From Fasciolopsis buskii (lineage: Eukaryota > Platyhelminthes > Trematoda > Plagiorchiida > Fasciolidae), in assembly GCA_008360955.1 (NCBI GenBank), contig LUCM01006867.1, forward strand, positions 43,892 to 107,891: a stretch of 64,000 nt of DNA, in the 5' to 3' direction. The translations under genes and the position numbers were made by a program. The notes under the pieces are model-generated. The model made no database searches, was not told the DNA's origin, and saw nothing but the letters and a program-made list of their open reading frames with translations. Shown in pieces: positions 61,301 through 64,000 of the stretch. How positions within the stretch are numbered: the first letter of the stretch is position 1; every line of letters begins with the position of its first letter.

Positions 61301-64000
61301 TATTCGATTCAGTATAACTAATTGTTGTCAGTAAATAAGCACGCGGGAAACGGATTAATTAGCAGATTACTTCGGCAACAACATTCACCGATTGCCTCCA
61401 CGGGGCCGAATTACCATCAATTCGAAAGTGTCCCCTACTAATCTATCCATATTCACTTTTATCTGCCAATGGCTTGCATCAAAACATATATTTCGATCAC
61501 TTACGAAACTTTACACCTGACGATACAGGGAAACACTCGACTATCCCGCTTTCTGTCCGTACTCACGCACTAGACCTTAAATACCACACAAACGTGAAAT
61601 ATGTCGGAAAAAGCTTTTTTTCTGATCATATGAAGCTCACAGTTTGGTGAAGGAGATTCGCCCCAAGAACAGGAATTGCTATATTAGAGTTTCAGATAGC
61701 AATCAGGGGCTCAATTTTTAGGTTCTCGCCGCCAATAGTGCCTGGACTTTTCAGTGGGAAACCCTGCTAATTGATATCTAAGTTGCATTGTAATTTTGTT
61801 GTCCTCACGTTCGTTTAGGTTGAGCGAAATTGCTTTCGTACGGGATCGATAGGCTCGGGAGTTGTGTGTGTGTGTGTGTGTGTGTGTTTGATGCCGCGTC
61901 GTACCATTTATTGTCAGTTGTAGAGCATAACATCCATGGTTAAAATCAATAGTGGCTAACATAATTCATCCAAATGAATTTGTCCTTTATTTTTCAACAT
62001 TCGGACTCATGGAATTTACTCAACCTCATTTGCGTGGGTATTCGCTTACCACGAAATGGAGACATGTGAGATCAATGGCGAGATGGATAGTTGTAGACCA
62101 AACTCATGCACCGTCTAAGAACCGATCATCGGAGGAGACGGACCGTGTCGCAAACACGGCAACTGACCACGTTAATCGTTAGACGATTTCAGTGGTTTAT
62201 TTCAGTTTCAGTTGTTGAAGAAGGGCAGGTATGTTCTTTGGCAAAGGAAAAGTTTTCCGGTAAGATTTGTGGTACGATAGATAACTAGTCAAGAAAAAAA
62301 ATGCTCTCGAGAACAGTTGTCCTAATGTTACGTAGATAGCGCAAGATGAAGTTGGATGTTGCTTGGCAAATCTAATAGGTAAGTTTCTGTTGTCAATCAT
62401 ATGATTTCGGTACAACATTTACCAAACACCTCACGTAGCAGGTAATAAAACAGGGCAATAGTCGTGTCTAATAGCCCAAACAAGTGGAACACTCAGGGAC
62501 CACTCAAGTTTTATCGGGATCGCTACTTGCGAAGACAATAGCAGATTTCGATACATTGTTGCAAAATTCTGGGATAAAACTGTACACAAGAAAACGGTAC
62601 TTTTTACCTGATTAATAGTTTACCTGTTACAGTGAGAGTTCTTGGTGAAGACCGTTTTCGGATGAATTTTTGTATTGGCACACAGTGGTAATGGAAAACA
62701 ATCATTATTCAATAAAAATTCATGTCATGTGATAGTAGACGTCATCTTATTTCAGTAAGAATAAATTCTAAGATTCCTTTTTTGATGCTCGGAACTGTGA
62801 TTTCAGCGCTTGAACTGCGCATAAATCGTAAAACTTGGGGATTTTCGAAGTGAATATGTAGAATGGTGGTAACAGATTATTTAAAAGCTAGGTGAGCAGT
62901 ACCTTCTTGTCTGCTGGATCAAACAGACTCGCGGCTGAGTACATCCTGAATGCTACATTTTTGTTTCACTAGGGGTCACTCAGAGCGTTGGTAACGGGAG
63001 CACTCAATCGACTAGACTGTAAACCCATGGGGACGCACTCGTGCTGTCTGGAACTTTGTATTCACACTGTCAACAAAATGTGAGTAGGCAAACGCGCATT
63101 GTGAAAACATGTGGGTTAAGTTTCACGTACCTCGCCACCCTCTCGTTTGGTTATCACAAAGTTTGGTCGATTGGCGTTCTTGCGTTCTTCCCACTCCTGT
63201 CGTTTGCGTTCACGCTCTTCACGTTTCCGTTGTTCTTCCTCACGTTTCTTTCTCTGTCGCTCTTCCTGTTTACCCGATCGTTGGAATTAGCGATTGGTTT
63301 TTGTTTGAAGCACAATTGGGGTTGGAACATGTACATGAGCAGAAATCTCAGAACAGATGTAGACAAATTGTGCAGGGAAATTTCAACGTCTCTTGTTGCC
63401 ATAGTACAGCGATGGGACATAGGTTAACACATACACACACATTAATGGATGTCTTTGGCAAATGTATTTCCAGTGCATCAAGCATACGGTTACGGGAATG
63501 CCAAGAGCGTCCTGATTTTATCCCGGTTAATTTCGAATCGTCTCACTGGCTTTGTAATCGGTGCATTTCGACTGCACTATTAGATAAGACGGAAATGAAG
63601 CCTGATTTCTTTCACATAACAGGATACCGCAATATTTGTACACTACTAACAACTCTGAGTCACTTAGAGTAGATCTTCTTAAAGATCTCTGATCAGAAAA
63701 CAGAATTGTCGAGTACATGTTTTATGATGTTCTAATCGAATTGTTAAACAAGGAATCGATTGAATCTGATGGAATACGAAACGCGATTATGCCTTTTTAC
63801 AATGTTCAATATTATTCTGGTTCAACAGTTATTGTGGTTCGGTTCCCATTATTTTTGCCAGTTAAATGAAAAGTTCTACAAGCGATACGTCGATGACTTC
63901 GTCGTACCTTGATGAAATTCCACTGGGGTATTTTTGTCCACAGTTCATTGGGAGTAAGCGAACTTACCTCCTCAGCACGTCGTTTCTGTTCCTCCACTTG
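58379..64000 (-). CDS. Troponin T, 3' part of the gene (six exons; 5' end beyond window)
   Basis: Troponin T anchors the troponin complex to tropomyosin on muscle thin filaments. Exons on the minus strand, in transcript order: 64000-63968 (partial), 63265-63131, 60836-60621, 60361-60321 (41 nt), 59370-59307 and 58591-58379 with TAA. Every intron starts GT and ends AG, and the phases match across all joins, giving 233 residues. The N-terminal part is charged and coiled-coil-like (RRAEEEERQRKKREEEQ), then RPNFVITKREGGE, a troponin T signature. The core has QLKAKAKELHDLLFRIEGEN and YDLGQRFKRQSYD, then MQELAERARQM. The C-terminal part has MVVMYSQYERVKDPRSF, parallel to the SKYERR-D-RSY segment of insect and nematode troponin T. 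An extra small exon inside the 2.3-kb intron (60837-63130) cannot be excluded. Confidence 0.93.
58706..59230 (+). CDS. Unassigned 174-codon frame, antisense in the last troponin T intron
   Basis: The frame starts with ATG and ends at a TAG. Its last 25 or so residues are strongly hydrophobic (LVLLVVMSVVVVVGTVFIVI), like a C-terminal membrane segment. The rest has no family I recognise. It lies within the intron 58592-59306 on the opposite strand. At this length in a window this size, one such frame by chance is plausible, so it is recorded as a candidate only. Confidence 0.2.
   Translation: MLSRESCFLPRISLCSQCLNFPGVYQITPGFMTIVHSTTFFETPLFPLSDSSFRFSGMPSMVCSYYSWLRNHVRMKQHLTVRFPGLIRIREAPLMIGNDLGDDFNELIVRLLNTPHLQSTFRKRFHLSRLLSHWESSGLCSCSKASSTFLVLLVVMSVVVVVGTVFIVILAAAL
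59421..59431. repeat. Run of 11 G
   Basis: Homopolymer in the fourth troponin T intron of the window; prone to sequencing length errors. Confidence 0.9.
61863..61887. repeat. Dinucleotide microsatellite (GT)n
   Basis: About 12 GT units inside the 2.3-kb troponin T intron. Confidence 0.95.

Noticed and set aside
63041..63672. Plus-strand frames of 128 and 187 codons
   Set aside because: They lie opposite the Glu/Arg/Lys-rich troponin T exon 63131-63265, whose codon composition suppresses stops on the other strand.
1..64000. CRISPR arrays, bacterial operons or phage-type systems
   Set aside because: No regularly spaced repeats and no compact gene strings; introns and LINEs show an animal nuclear genome.

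Overview
This is nuclear DNA from an animal, most likely a flatworm and probably a digenean trematode (fluke). The evidence is two spliced animal genes, one with a 34-bp intron and one with introns of about 0.26-2.3 kb. Many dead LINE copies are of the RTE-like and CR1-like kinds common in flukes. There is also a tRNA-headed SINE carrying a hammerhead-ribozyme-like core, a combination known from schistosomes. The species cannot be named from the sequence alone.

Two genes are certain, both on the minus strand. At 15845-16271 lies a complete 130-codon gene for 40S ribosomal protein uS8 (RPS15A). From 58379 to beyond the right edge lies the 3' part of a troponin T gene, of which six exons can be placed with consistent splice phases. 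Both have AATAAA within a few bases of the stop codon or overlapping it, so their 3' UTRs are probably very short.

Layout: 0-15 kb is a thicket of RTE-like LINE pieces in both orientations, including two nearly full-length but dead copies (8.8-11.35 kb plus, 11.8-14.8 kb minus). Next comes uS8 at 15.8-16.3 kb. From 17.6 to 31.6 kb there are several dead CR1-like LINE segments in plus orientation. The region 31.6-42 kb is mostly unassigned, with a LINE tail fragment and a likely BEL/Pao protease remnant. A second copy of the 20.3-kb LINE sits at 42.1-46.5 kb and carries a single N. From 46.5 to 52 kb there is a repeat shared with 17.7 kb, a head-to-head SINE pair and a CATA microsatellite. The region 52-58 kb has few recognisable elements, and 58.4-64 kb is troponin T.

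The most notable structural signals are two blocks of exact identity inside otherwise diverged repeats. One is a direct pair of 3,070 bp (20341-23410 and 42096-45165), and the other an inverted pair of 524 bp (5363-5886 and 13707-14230). The copies share inactivating mutations, so independent retrotransposition of active elements cannot explain them. Gene conversion, recent segmental duplication or an assembly artefact can; the lone N beside a 239-bp deficit points to assembly for the larger pair. The most interesting functional candidate is the hammerhead-like fold in the SINE at 50.67-50.71 kb. I found no convincing new multi-gene system.
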